64,000 nt of DNA from Streptomyces sp. AM 4-1-1 (GCF_029167625.1 NZ_CP119145.1:1674001-1738000); one strand, 5' to 3'; shown: positions 19,017-28,017, numbered from the stretch's first letter. Translations and numbers: made by a program. The notes: generated by a model from the sequence alone, not told the origin.

Positions 19017-19742
19017 TCAGTACTGGGCGCGCCTGGCGAACTTCTGGCCACCGCGCGTGGCCAGCTCCTCGAAGTTCTTGTGACCCGACGGGTCGGACGG
19101 TATGTAGGCGATGCGGGTCACGCCCGTGCCCTGCCGGGCCACCAGCATGTCCGACTCGAACTTCACGTCCATCGAGAGGACCTCCAGCTTCATGCGGAAG
19201 GCGTGGGACTCCTCGGCCACCTTCGGGCCCGTCAGCTTTTCGAGCGTGACCTTGAACTTCGCGCCGTCGTCCTCGTACCCGAACGCGTCGCACTTCTCCA
19301 GCGCGGCACCGACCGTCTTCAGGTAGTCCGCCGCCCCTTCACCGGGGAAGGTGAAGACCTGCTGGCTGAGGGCGGTCTTGCCCTTGTCACCCGCGAAGTC
19401 CAGGCTGGCGCCCATCGTCGCCCCGGCGACCTTGTCGGCCAGGAAGGCGGCGAGGGGCTGGCACTCCGCCTTGTCCGCCTTGGGCTCGGTGGTCGGGTCC
19501 GCTTCGGTCTTGTCGACCTTCCAGCCGGCCGGAAGGTCCTCGACCGCCAGGGAGGCGGCCTTCATCTGCTCGACGGAGAGGGCCACCGCGGGCGCCTTGG
19601 ACGGCTTCTCCGCGGACTGCGAGCTCTTGGCGTCGCCGCCCGACTTGTCCGAACTGTCCGACGAGTCGCTGCACGCGGCCATGAGGCAGAGCGAGGACGC
19701 CACGAGGGCTGCGGACAGGCCGCGTCGCAGATGGGTGCGCAT
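19017..19742 (-). CDS. Lipoprotein of unknown function
   Basis: ATG 19742 is preceded by GGGGAGAAC. The 241-residue product has a signal peptide with lipobox LMAAC at about residues 20-24, then a Ser/Asp/Lys-rich linker. The globular domain begins with SVEQMKAASLAVEDLPAGWK and contains two Cys (KAECQPL; LEKCDAFG) that could pair. The pattern AxLAxxDLPAGW is common in streptomycete and mycobacterial surface lipoproteins of the LpqN/PknH-sensor type, but I cannot assign a function. It is monocistronic. Confidence 0.75.
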   Translation of the reverse strand: MRTHLRRGLSAALVASSLCLMAACSDSSDSSDKSGGDAKSSQSAEKPSKAPAVALSVEQMKAASLAVEDLPAGWKVDKTEADPTTEPKADKAECQPLAAFLADKVAGATMGASLDFAGDKGKTALSQQVFTFPGEGAADYLKTVGAALEKCDAFGYEDDGAKFKVTLEKLTGPKVAEESHAFRMKLEVLSMDVKFESDMLVARQGTGVTRIAYIPSDPSGHKNFEELATRGGQKFARRAQY

Positions 19743-19884
19743 GAGGTGTTCTCCCCTTGACATACGAATGATCTTGGGGAGTCCGTTTCCCCCTCCCCGG
19801 CCGATTGGCCGGGGAGAGACTACGCGCAGTCCGCGAACGGCCCGCCATCGGGGTCCTGACCTGCGCCACTGGCCGGTGGCGCGG

Positions 19885-22113
19885 TTACCGCTTTCCGGCC
19901 GGCGTCCCGTCCGGCTTCGGCTTCGGCTTCGGGACGCGTACGGAAGACGTCTGCCCGGACGCGGCTCCGGCCCCGCCGATGCTCTCGGACCCGGCCTTCG
20001 CCTCGCTCCCGGCCTTGCCCTCGGCCTCGGACCGGACCTCGTCCTTGTCCCTGACCCCGGTCCCGGCCTGGGACTCGGCTCTCGCCTCGGCCTGGGCCCT
20101 GGCTCCCGCCCCGGTCCCGGTCCTGGTCGTACGCATGGCCGCCCCCCGCGTCGACGCCGTGCCCGCCCGCAGTTCGCGCCGGCCCGACAGGGCGTACGTC
20201 AGCCCGAAGCCCAGCGAGACGACCGCCGCGCCGCCCACCGCGTCGAGCACCCAGTGGTTGCCCGTCGCGACGATCGTGGAGAGCGTGAAGAGCGGATGGA
20301 GCAGGCCCAGTGCCTTCATCCAGACCTTCGGCGCGAGCATCACGATCACCACACCGCACCACAGCGACCAGCCGAAGTGCAGCGACGGCATCGCGGCGTA
20401 CTGGTTGGTCATCCCCGTCAGCGTGCCGTAGTCCGGTTTCGCGAAGTCCTGCACGCCGTGCACGGTGTCGATGAAGCCGAGGCCGGGCATCAGACGCGGC
20501 GGGGCCAGCGGGTACAGCCAGAAACCGACCAGCGCGAGGGCGGTGGCGAAGCCGATGGAACTGCGCACCCAGCGGTAGTCCGCGGGCCTGCGCACGTACA
20601 GCACACCGAGGATCGTCAGCGGCACGACGAAGTGGAACGTCAGGTAGTAGTAGTCGAAGAACTCCCGCAGCCAGGTGACCTTCACGACCGAGTGGTTGAC
20701 CCAGCGCTCGATGTCGATGTGCAGCCACTGTTCGAGGGAGTGGATCTGCCGGCCGTGGTGCTCGGCGGTGGCGCGGCCCGCCGTCGCGGCGAGCCTGACG
20801 TGCTGGTACGCGGAGTAGACGATCCGGATGAGCAGGAGTTCCAGCAGCAGGTTGGGGCGGCTGAGCACACGTCGCCAGAACGGCAGGAGCGGCACACGTC
20901 CCCAGCGGGAGGCGACCGGGGACGCGTAGTCGGTGGGGACGGGTCTGCGCCAGTACGGCGAGGTACGCGGCAGGAAGGGGGCCGCACAGGCCGCGCCGAG
21001 CGCCGCGATGAGCAGCACGTTGTCACGTACCGGGAACAGCGCCTCGATGTTCGGGAGCAGCATCTTGCCCGGCAGGACGAGCACCAGCGCCACAGCCACC
21101 GGCCACACCGGCCGGTCGGAGGCCCGCTTGCCGACCCGGCCCACGACCGCCAGGAGCACCCACAGCAGCTGGTGCTGCCAGGCGGTCGGCGAGACGGCGA
21201 CGGCGACGCAGCCGGTCACGGCGACCGCGAGGAGCAGCTGGCCGTCCTCGGCGTACCGCAGCGCCCGCCGCAGCCCGACGAAGCAGACGGTGACCGCGAG
21301 CACCACGAACAGCACGATTTCCAGCGGTCCCTCGGCGCCGAGGCGGAGCAGGGCGCCGTGCAGGGACTGGTTGGCGAGGCTGTCCGGACGGGCCCCGAGT
21401 CCGGCGCCCGCGACATGGTGCACCCAGTACGTCCAGGAGTCCTTCGGCATGACGGCCCAGGTCAGCCCGGTCAGCGCGGCGAAGGTGACGGCGCCGGTCA
21501 CGGACGCCCGTCTGCGCCCGGTCAGCCGGAGCAGCACGGCGAACAGCAGGACCGTCGGCTGGAGCGCCGCCGCGACCCCGATCAGTACGCCGGACACGCG
21601 TGCGTCACGCGCGACGAAACAGCCGAGCAGCACCAGCAGGACGGGCAGGATGCTCGTCTGGCCGAGGTGCAGCGCGTTGCGTACCGGCAGCGACACCATC
21701 AGCAGGCTGATGGCGACCGGGGCGGCGAGGAGGGCGGTGCGGCGGGTGACCGGTCGTGGCAGGGCGCGGGCGACGACGACACCGATGACGGCGACGAGCA
21801 GCAGCGAGCCGAAGGTCCAGGCCACGCCGAGGGTCTGTTCCGCCGTCCGGGTCAGCGGTCTCAGCACGAGTCCCGCGAACGGGGTGCCGGTGAACCGGTC
21901 GGTCTCGTACAGCGATCCCGGCATGTGCAGGACGCCGTTCGTACCGGTCCAGGTCTCCAGGTCGATGATCCGCTCGCCAGGCGACTGCCTCAGCACCACC
22001 GCCATCTGCCGTGCCGCCAGCACGGCGACGATCAACCAGAGCGCGGCCCGGGTCATCCCGGTCCGCGCCCCCGTCGCCGCGTTTCCGCTCACGCTGTGCT
22101 CCGCATTCGCCAC
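19885..22113 (-). CDS. Bifunctional GT87 mannosyltransferase / PAP2 phosphatase membrane protein
   Basis: GTG 22113 follows GGGAGG; 742 residues. The N-terminal half (about 15-400) is a polytopic GT87-type glycosyltransferase (ARQMAVVLRQSPGERIIDLE with acidic residues in the first outer loop; LLVLLGCFVARDARVSGVLIG), the family of polyprenol-phosphate-mannose-dependent enzymes such as PimE. The C-terminal half (about 440-670) is a PAP2/AUR1-like phosphatase with YPLAPPRLMP, MPSLHFGWS and TGNHWVLDAVGGA holding the two catalytic His and the Asp. The last 75 residues are a charged Ala/Glu/Lys repeat tail (AQAEARAESQAG). It probably acts in mannolipid or polyprenyl-phosphate metabolism. Confidence 0.83.
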   Translation of the reverse strand: MANAEHSVSGNAATGARTGMTRAALWLIVAVLAARQMAVVLRQSPGERIIDLETWTGTNGVLHMPGSLYETDRFTGTPFAGLVLRPLTRTAEQTLGVAWTFGSLLLVAVIGVVVARALPRPVTRRTALLAAPVAISLLMVSLPVRNALHLGQTSILPVLLVLLGCFVARDARVSGVLIGVAAALQPTVLLFAVLLRLTGRRRASVTGAVTFAALTGLTWAVMPKDSWTYWVHHVAGAGLGARPDSLANQSLHGALLRLGAEGPLEIVLFVVLAVTVCFVGLRRALRYAEDGQLLLAVAVTGCVAVAVSPTAWQHQLLWVLLAVVGRVGKRASDRPVWPVAVALVLVLPGKMLLPNIEALFPVRDNVLLIAALGAACAAPFLPRTSPYWRRPVPTDYASPVASRWGRVPLLPFWRRVLSRPNLLLELLLIRIVYSAYQHVRLAATAGRATAEHHGRQIHSLEQWLHIDIERWVNHSVVKVTWLREFFDYYYLTFHFVVPLTILGVLYVRRPADYRWVRSSIGFATALALVGFWLYPLAPPRLMPGLGFIDTVHGVQDFAKPDYGTLTGMTNQYAAMPSLHFGWSLWCGVVIVMLAPKVWMKALGLLHPLFTLSTIVATGNHWVLDAVGGAAVVSLGFGLTYALSGRRELRAGTASTRGAAMRTTRTGTGAGARAQAEARAESQAGTGVRDKDEVRSEAEGKAGSEAKAGSESIGGAGAASGQTSSVRVPKPKPKPDGTPAGKR

Positions 22114-22451
22114 GCCGTGCCGACCCTCCCACCGTTCCGTCCGCGTCCCCTCTGCCGGGGGAGGCGATGATGAAGCCTCGCATTGCCCAATGAGGTAGAC
22201 ACAATCAACCCCCTCTTCACCTGTCACCCCCCTCGTGTCCGAGAGAGCGGCCCAGCCGTGGGGCGCGTCTCGGGGGCGCAGGCCGGAACGGAACCCCGGC
22301 GGCCCCCTCGGCGCGGGCATCCGCGCAGGCACGCGCCCGGCCGCCCGAATGTCAGAGCGAGGAGTGAGAAGCGGTGCGGGGCGTCACCGCGCCGGGTCCA
22401 GGTGACCGAAATTGGCTCGTCACCCGGTCATGCGCGAACCAGAATCGTCCC
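22114..22451. other. Divergent intergenic region
   Basis: No gene is visible between the GT87-PAP2 start and the GNAT start. A lower-GC patch at 22185-22215 (around ATTGCCCAATGAGGTAG) probably contains the leftward promoter, but no clear -35/-10 pair stands out. Confidence 0.4.
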
Positions 22452-22934
22452 ATGATGTGGACCGTGGCCCCCGAACGCTTCGACTCCCCCGGCGCGACCC
22501 TGCTGCGCCGGGACTACTACACCGAGGTCGCGAGCCGCTACTGGGACAGGCCCGCGACCGCCGAGGAGATCGAGGACGGGCTCACCGACGACGGCGCCGA
22601 ACTGCTCACCCCGCCCACCGGGCAGTTCCTCGTCGGCCGCCACGGGAAGAGCGCGGCGGGCTGCGCCGGTCTGCTCGTGGTGGACGCGGACGCGGGGGTC
22701 GTGGAGCTGACGCGCGTATTCGTGCGCCGGGAGTTCCGGGGCACGGGTGGTGGCGGGGCGCTGCTGACGGCCGCCGAGGAGCGGGCGCGGGCGCTGGGGA
22801 TGGCGCAGATCCGGCTCGACACCCGGAGCGACCTGGTCGAGGCGCGCGGGCTGTACGCGAAGCACGGCTACCGGGAGGTCCCCGCCTTCCACCGCAGGCA
22901 GTACGCCGAACACTGGTTCGCCAAGGAGCTGTGA
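22452..22934 (+). CDS. GNAT family N-acetyltransferase
   Basis: The 160-residue protein starts at ATG 22452 or 22455. The GNAT fold is shown by the beta-4 strand VVELTRVFVRREFRGTG, the acetyl-CoA pyrophosphate loop RREFRGTGGGGALLTAAEERA (Q/RxxGxG/A pattern) and the C-terminal LYAKHGYREVPAFH. The substrate is unknown. There is no Shine-Dalgarno box, and a CAGAAT hexamer ends seven bases before the ATG, so the message may be leaderless. Confidence 0.85.
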   Translation: MMWTVAPERFDSPGATLLRRDYYTEVASRYWDRPATAEEIEDGLTDDGAELLTPPTGQFLVGRHGKSAAGCAGLLVVDADAGVVELTRVFVRREFRGTGGGGALLTAAEERARALGMAQIRLDTRSDLVEARGLYAKHGYREVPAFHRRQYAEHWFAKEL

Positions 22935-23111
22935 GCGGAGGCGGGGAGCTGGCGGGGGCGGGGATCGCGCAGGGGCCGAAGACAGTTGTCGAGCGGGGTC
23001 GCGGCCCGACAGGACGGTGGGGTCCCGCCCGGACCGCGCGCGCCCGGACCCCACCGGGACCGTGCGTCCCGCCCGGACCAGTCCCGCCCGGACCCCATGG
23101 GGTGTCCCCCG

Positions 23112-23228
23112 GACCTCGCGGGGTCCACCCGAACCGTGTGATCCCACCAGGACCTCGCGGGGTCCACCCAAACCGTGTGATCCCACCAGGACCTCGCGGG
23201 GTCCACCCGAACCGTGTGGTCCCGCCAG
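23112..23228. repeat. 39-bp tandem repeat, three copies
   Basis: The unit begins GACCTCGCGGGGTCCACCCG and repeats at 23112, 23151 and 23190 with one to three changes per copy. It lies in the otherwise empty 344-bp gap between the GNAT gene (ends 22934) and the 3' end of the MFS gene (23279). Related GGACC-rich sequence continues on both sides. Some frames read through as collagen-like GPRGVHP repeats, but no start site supports translation. Confidence 0.8.
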
Positions 23229-23278
23229 GACCGTGTGTCCCGCTCCGGCCCCATCGCCGCGCCAGAAGCGGGACCCCC

Positions 23279-25321
23279 TCAGACCGCGTGGTCCCGCCGG
23301 GGCCCCGGCTCGTGCGGGCGTTCCCGGCTCGATCCGCTCGTCTCCGCCGTCAGCTCAGTCACCAGTCGGACCAGGTCCGTCGGCCGGTCCGGCCCCCACC
23401 AGTCCCCCAGCAGCTCCGCGAGGGAGTCCTCGCGGGCCTGCCCCAGCCGCACCACCGCCTCCTCGCCGGTCTCACTGAGCACCAGCTGTACGCCCTCGCG
23501 CCGGGCGAGCCCGCGCTCCTCCAGTTGCCGGGCGGCCTCACTGATCACCCGCAGCGGTACGGGGGCGACGTCGGCCAGCCGGGCGGGTTCGACGGCGCCG
23601 TGCCGCCGGATGCGCAGCAGCAGCCAGCTGGCGGCGGGCAGGAGGTCGTAACCCGCCCTCTCGGTGATCTTCTCGTAGACCTCGCGGCGGCCCTCGCGGG
23701 TGGCGAGCACGGACAGGGCGCGGGCGCATTCGTCGTACGAGGAACGCTGGACCGGGTTCGCCCCCACGGTCTGGCTGGTGTCGGGGGCGGTCACCGAGCC
23801 GCGCAGCCTGTCCTCCTTCAGGAACCAGGCGACCACGAAGGCGACCAGCACGACCGGGGACGCGTACAGGAAGACGTCGGTGATCGACGTCGAGTAGGCG
23901 CTGATGACCGACGCGCGCAGGCTGGGCGGCAGCAGGGACAGCGAGCGCGGGTCGTCGGCGAGTCCGGCGGCGTTCACACCGGGCGGCAGCGGGCGGCCGG
24001 CGAGCGCGTCACTGAGCTTGCCGGTGAGCCGGGTGGTGAAGATGGTGCCGAAGATGGCGACGCCGAACGAGGCGCCGATGGAACGGAAGAAGGTGGCGCC
24101 CGAGGTGGCGACGCCGAGGTCCTCGTAACCGACGGAGTTCTGCACGACGAGGACCAGGACCTGCATCACCAGGCCGAGTCCCGCGCCGAACACGAAGAAG
24201 TACGCGCTCATCTCCCAGGTACCGCTGTTCTCCGTGAGCCGGTGGAGCAGCAGGAGGCCGACGGCGGTGACGCCCGTGCCGACGATCGGGAAGACCTTCC
24301 AGCGGCCGGTGCGGCTGACGATCTGGCCCGATCCGGTCGAGGTGATCAGCAGACCGAACACCATCGGCAGCATGTGCACACCGGACATGGTCGGTGTGAT
24401 CCCGTGCACCACTTGGAGGAACGTCGGCAGATAGGTCATCGCGCCGAACATCGCGAAGCCGATCACGAAGCTGATGAGGGCCACCAGGGTGAACGTCCTG
24501 ATGTGGAACAGCCTCAGCGGCAGTACGGGTTCCTCGGCGCGCCGCTCGACGTGGACGAAGGCGACGGCCAGCAGTACGGCGAGCGCGGCGAGGCCGATGA
24601 TCCGGGCCGAGCCCCAGGCCCAGGTGGTACCGCCGAGGGAGGCGACGAGGACGAGACAGGTGGCGAGCGAGGCGATGAGGAAGGTGCCGAGGTAGTCGAT
24701 GGTGTGCTTGGTGCGGCGGACCGGGATGTGCAGCACGGCGGCGATGACGAGGAGCGCGACGATCCCGATCGGCAGGTTGATGTAGAAGACCCACCGCCAG
24801 CTGAGGTGCTGGGTGAAGAAGCCGCCGAGGAGCGGTCCGAGGACGCTGGTCACGCCGAAGACCGCGCCGAACAGCCCCTGGTACTTGCCGCGTTCGCGTG
24901 GTGTGACGATGTCTCCGACGATCGCCATCGACAGCACCATCAGTCCGCCGCCGCCGAGTCCCTGGAGCGCGCGGAAACCGATCAGCTGCGGCATGTTCTG
25001 CGCGATGCCGCAGAGCGCCGATCCGACGAGGAAGATGACGATGGCGACCTGGAACAGCTTCTTGCGGCCGTACTGGTCGCCGAGCTTGCCCCAGAGCGGT
25101 GTCGCGGCGGTCGACGCCAGCAGATAGGCCGTCACCACCCACGACAGATGGTCCAGGCCGCCGAGGTCGCTGACGATGGTCGGCAGCGCGGTCGAGACGA
25201 TCGTCTGATCGAGCGCGGCGAGCAGCATGCCCAGGAGCAGCGCGCCGATGGCGATCAGGATCGTCCGGGTGGAGCGGTCCTCGCCCTGGGCCGGGGCCGG
25301 GGCATCCGACTGGTTGGTCAT
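23279..25321 (-). CDS. DHA2 (EmrB/QacA) family MFS exporter with C-terminal MarR-like domain
   Basis: ATG 25321 follows GAGGAG; 680 residues, against about 500 for a usual 14-helix DHA2 pump. The transporter part has LLAALDQTIVSTALPTIVSDL (motif D1), WGKLGDQYGRKKLF (motif A) and GVTSVLGPLLGG (motif C). Residues about 540-670 form a winged-helix, MarR-like domain (EKITERAGYDLLPAASWLLL; DVAPVPLRVISEAARQLEER; VLSETGEEAVVRL). It probably exports hydrophobic drugs; the tail could sense ligand or modulate transport, or bind DNA. The RBS lies immediately downstream of the 162-bp element copy 3. Confidence 0.85.
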   Translation of the reverse strand: MTNQSDAPAPAQGEDRSTRTILIAIGALLLGMLLAALDQTIVSTALPTIVSDLGGLDHLSWVVTAYLLASTAATPLWGKLGDQYGRKKLFQVAIVIFLVGSALCGIAQNMPQLIGFRALQGLGGGGLMVLSMAIVGDIVTPRERGKYQGLFGAVFGVTSVLGPLLGGFFTQHLSWRWVFYINLPIGIVALLVIAAVLHIPVRRTKHTIDYLGTFLIASLATCLVLVASLGGTTWAWGSARIIGLAALAVLLAVAFVHVERRAEEPVLPLRLFHIRTFTLVALISFVIGFAMFGAMTYLPTFLQVVHGITPTMSGVHMLPMVFGLLITSTGSGQIVSRTGRWKVFPIVGTGVTAVGLLLLHRLTENSGTWEMSAYFFVFGAGLGLVMQVLVLVVQNSVGYEDLGVATSGATFFRSIGASFGVAIFGTIFTTRLTGKLSDALAGRPLPPGVNAAGLADDPRSLSLLPPSLRASVISAYSTSITDVFLYASPVVLVAFVVAWFLKEDRLRGSVTAPDTSQTVGANPVQRSSYDECARALSVLATREGRREVYEKITERAGYDLLPAASWLLLRIRRHGAVEPARLADVAPVPLRVISEAARQLEERGLARREGVQLVLSETGEEAVVRLGQAREDSLAELLGDWWGPDRPTDLVRLVTELTAETSGSSRERPHEPGPRRDHAV

Positions 25322-25344
25322 GAAGACATCTCCTCGATCCGCTG

Positions 25345-25506
25345 AGGGCTGTCCCGTCATCCCTGGTGGAGCCGTGGGCGGCGTCGGACGCGGTGGCGTC
25401 GCGAGGCGGCGGGACGTCCGCGTGCTGGATGTACGCGGACGTCCCGGCGACGCGGCGGGGTGCCGTGGCTGCCGTCGCGCGCCGCCAGGGATGACGGGAC
25501 AGCCCT
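25345..25506. repeat. 162-bp dispersed palindromic element, copy 3 (inverted)
   Basis: This copy has exactly the length of copies 1 and 2, in the opposite orientation. It starts AGGGCTGTCCCGTCATCCCTGG and ends CCAGGGATGACGGGACAGCCCT, forming a 22-bp perfect terminal inverted repeat. It ends 24 bp before the MFS start codon, so it forms part of that gene's leader or promoter region. Confidence 0.87.
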
Positions 25507-25644
25507 TACTCACCCATCCTGTCCGCTATGCGCCGTTATGGCCTGCGGAACGGGACCGGTCGGGGGCGGTGCCACGGGCACGGCATTGGGCTTCCGGTCG
25601 GCGGGCTGCATAATCGCAGGCAGCTCAAGGGGAGGGGACCCACA

Positions 25645-26940
25645 ATGACCGGACATTTCTGCCCGGAGTGCGGTATGGGACGCCGCGTGGACGGCAGACC
25701 CGGATGCGGCTGCGCCGGTCGCGCGGCCCGGTACGCCGATGATCAGCGGCACGCCGAGGATCAGCGGCGGGCGGACCGTACGGCGCGGGAGATCGCGGCG
25801 GCGGAGGACTTCGACCCACTGCGCATCAGGCCGTACGTGACGCTGGGCGACGACGCCCCGGAGCCCTCCGGCAGACACACACCGGGGACGATGGGGGCGG
25901 CCGGATCAGCCGCAGCGGGGGCGACGGGTCCGGCGGCGGGCGACGGGTACGGGGGCCGCGGCGGTGTGGACGACGGCGCGGGCGGCGGCACGGATGGCGG
26001 CGGCACCGCACCCGGCGGCACGCACGGGGCCGACGGTGTTCACCGGGCCCATGGCGTGCACGGGGCCGACGGTGTCCACGGCGTCGGTGGTACGGGGCCG
26101 GGGTCCGCCGGGGACGCGGCTGCCACGATGCCGTTGTTCCTCGGGGCGGCGGGTCCGGCCGGTGCGCCGGGCCCCGGCGGCGCCGGGGCCCCCGGGCAGT
26201 CCGGCGGCCCGTCCGGTCTCACCCCGGCCGGTCCGCTGCCCCCCGCCGTGGAGCCGGGCGGACCGGGTCCCGTCGGCCACCAGCAGCACGGCGGCGCCCC
26301 GGGCCACCTCGTGGACCCCGTACAACCGCGCCGCGGCCGGCCCTTCACGGCGCTCGCCGTGGGGGTGGCGGTGGCGGTGGTGGTCGGTACGGCGGCGTTC
26401 ACCGGCGGATTGTTCTCCGGCGACGGCGACGACAGCGAGGACCGGGCGCTGCCGCTTCCGACGGCGAGCGCCGCCGAGACCGCGAGCAGCCCAGAGCCTT
26501 CGGAGTCGGCGACCGCCTCCCCCTCTCCCTCCCATTCGTTCTCCGCCTCCCCGTCCCCCTCGCGCTCCGCGTCGCACTCGGCCTCCCCCTCGACCGGCCC
26601 GTCATCCTCCGCGCCGTCGTCCCCCGATCCGTCCCGTCCCGCTCATCCGTCGTCCCCGGCCGCCTCTGCCTCCGACGACGACACGGCGCCGCCCCCGCCG
26701 GCCCTGGCCGGCGGAACACTGCGGTCGGGCGACCGGGGTCCCGCGGTGGCCGACCTCCAGCGCAGATTGCAGGAGGTGTGGCTGTACGCGGGGTCGGCCG
26801 ACGCCAACTTCGACGCCGGGGTGGAGGGCGCCCTGCGCGTCTACCAGTCGTACAAGGCCATCCAGGGTGACCCGCCCGGCGTCTACGGGCCGAACACCCG
26901 CCGCGCCCTGGAGGCGGAGACCACGGGCAAGGGCCACTGA
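25645..26940 (+). CDS. Membrane-anchored peptidoglycan-binding (PG_binding_1) protein with zinc-ribbon-like N-terminus
   Basis: ATG 25645 follows AAGGGGAGGGG; 431 residues. The N-terminus MTGHFCPECGMGRRVDGRPGCGCAG has a CxxC...CxC pattern typical of streptomycete proteins of this layout. A long Gly-rich region follows, including HGADGVHRAHGVHGADGVHG repeats, then a single membrane helix (FTALAVGVAVAVVVGTAAF, about 239-257). After a Ser/Pro-rich wall-spanning linker comes a C-terminal PG_binding_1 domain (LRSGDRGPAVADLQRRLQEV; GVYGPNTRRALEAET). It probably spans the wall and binds peptidoglycan; the cytoplasmic Cys cluster may bind zinc. Confidence 0.8.
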   Translation: MTGHFCPECGMGRRVDGRPGCGCAGRAARYADDQRHAEDQRRADRTAREIAAAEDFDPLRIRPYVTLGDDAPEPSGRHTPGTMGAAGSAAAGATGPAAGDGYGGRGGVDDGAGGGTDGGGTAPGGTHGADGVHRAHGVHGADGVHGVGGTGPGSAGDAAATMPLFLGAAGPAGAPGPGGAGAPGQSGGPSGLTPAGPLPPAVEPGGPGPVGHQQHGGAPGHLVDPVQPRRGRPFTALAVGVAVAVVVGTAAFTGGLFSGDGDDSEDRALPLPTASAAETASSPEPSESATASPSPSHSFSASPSPSRSASHSASPSTGPSSSAPSSPDPSRPAHPSSPAASASDDDTAPPPPALAGGTLRSGDRGPAVADLQRRLQEVWLYAGSADANFDAGVEGALRVYQSYKAIQGDPPGVYGPNTRRALEAETTGKGH

Positions 26941-27138
26941 ACCGGGGGCGGGGGTGGCCCCGTGCGATCGGGACGGCTGGACGTGACACCGCCGACACGG
27001 TTGGACGCGACAGGCGACGGGACGGTCGGACAGGACAGCCGCCCGCACGGCGCACGGAACGGTCCGACGTCACAGTGGTGGGAGGGAGCGCCCCCGTGGA
27101 AGGACTGGCGTTCCTGGTCAGGTTTTTGTACCGTAGAG

Positions 27139-27193
27139 GAACAAAGTAGCCTCCGACCGTTCTCCCTGACCGGCGGCCGGAGGCTGCTTGTTC
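27139..27193 (+). promoter_or_regulatory. Structured leader / attenuator-like hairpin before the HAD gene
   Basis: GAACAAAGTAGCCTCCG (27139-27155) pairs with CGGAGGCTGCTTGTTC (27178-27193), with a small internal bulge and a 22-base loop. The loop contains CCCTGACC, which is complementary to GGTCAGG at 27116-27122, so an alternative or pseudoknotted pairing is possible. The hairpin ends 27 bases before the HAD start codon. Confidence 0.45.
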
Positions 27194-27220
27194 TCTTCCC
27201 CCGCGCCCAGGAGCCCGCCG

Positions 27221-27883
27221 ATGCCGGCCACCGTCCTCACTACGCGTGCCGTCCTTCTCGACATGGACGGCACCCTGGTCAACTCCGACGCGGTCGTGGA
27301 GCGCTGCTGGCGCCGCTGGGCACTCACCGAAGGGCTGGACCCGGAGGAGACCCTGAAGGTCGTCCACGGACGGCAGGGTTACGCGACCATGGCACTGCTC
27401 CTCCCGGACCGCCCGATGGAGCTCAACCACGCGGACAACCGGCGCATGCTCGCCGAGGAGACCGCCGACCTCGACGGAGTGGTGCCGGTCGGTGGCGCTG
27501 CCGCGTTCATGACCTCGATCGCCGGACTTCCGCACGCCCTGGTGACCTCGGCGGACAAGGCTCTGGCGCACGCCAGGATGACCGCCGCCGGGCTGCCGAT
27601 GCCGGACGTCCGCATCACCGCCGAGTGCGTCGGGGCCAGCAAGCCGGACCCGGAGGGCTTCCTCAAGGGAGCCGCCGAGCTGGGCTTCGACCCGGCGGAC
27701 TGCGTCGTCTTCGAGGACTCCGGCGCGGGCATCGCGGCGGGCCGCGCGGCCGGCATGCGCGTCATCGGCGTGGGCCCGCGCGCGGGCGCGCACTCCCCCG
27801 ACGCCCACATCGAGGACCTGAACCGGCTCCGCGTCGAAGCGGTGGCCGACGGCTCGCTGCGACTGCACATCAGCGCCGCCTGA
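27221..27883 (+). CDS. HAD-IA family hydrolase (sugar-phosphatase-like)
   Basis: ATG 27221 follows CAGGAG; 220 residues. HAD motif I is VLLDMDGTLVNSD, motif II is LVTSADKAL, motif III is the Lys in ASKPDPEGFLKGA, and motif IV is VVFEDSGAGIAAGRAAGM. The cap inserted after motif I is the small helical type of beta-phosphoglucomutase or glycerol/sugar phosphatases. The likely reaction is dephosphorylation of a small sugar or polyol phosphate in the cytoplasm. It stands alone behind a structured leader. Confidence 0.87.
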   Translation: MPATVLTTRAVLLDMDGTLVNSDAVVERCWRRWALTEGLDPEETLKVVHGRQGYATMALLLPDRPMELNHADNRRMLAEETADLDGVVPVGGAAAFMTSIAGLPHALVTSADKALAHARMTAAGLPMPDVRITAECVGASKPDPEGFLKGAAELGFDPADCVVFEDSGAGIAAGRAAGMRVIGVGPRAGAHSPDAHIEDLNRLRVEAVADGSLRLHISAA

Positions 27884-28017
27884 GGACACGGCCGTCCACC
27901 GCGCCGGGCGCGGCCGGCGCCCGCGCGACGCCCGTGGCCAGGACCGGCGAGGGAGAAACCGTCCCGCCGAGGGGACACAAGCCGCGGGACCGATTCGGTG
28001 ACGGCGCCCCGCCCCCA

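Noticed and set aside
22374..22451. Longer start for the GNAT protein at 22374
   Set aside because: The extension has no ribosome site and is not part of the GNAT fold; ATG 22452/22455 gives the normal family length.
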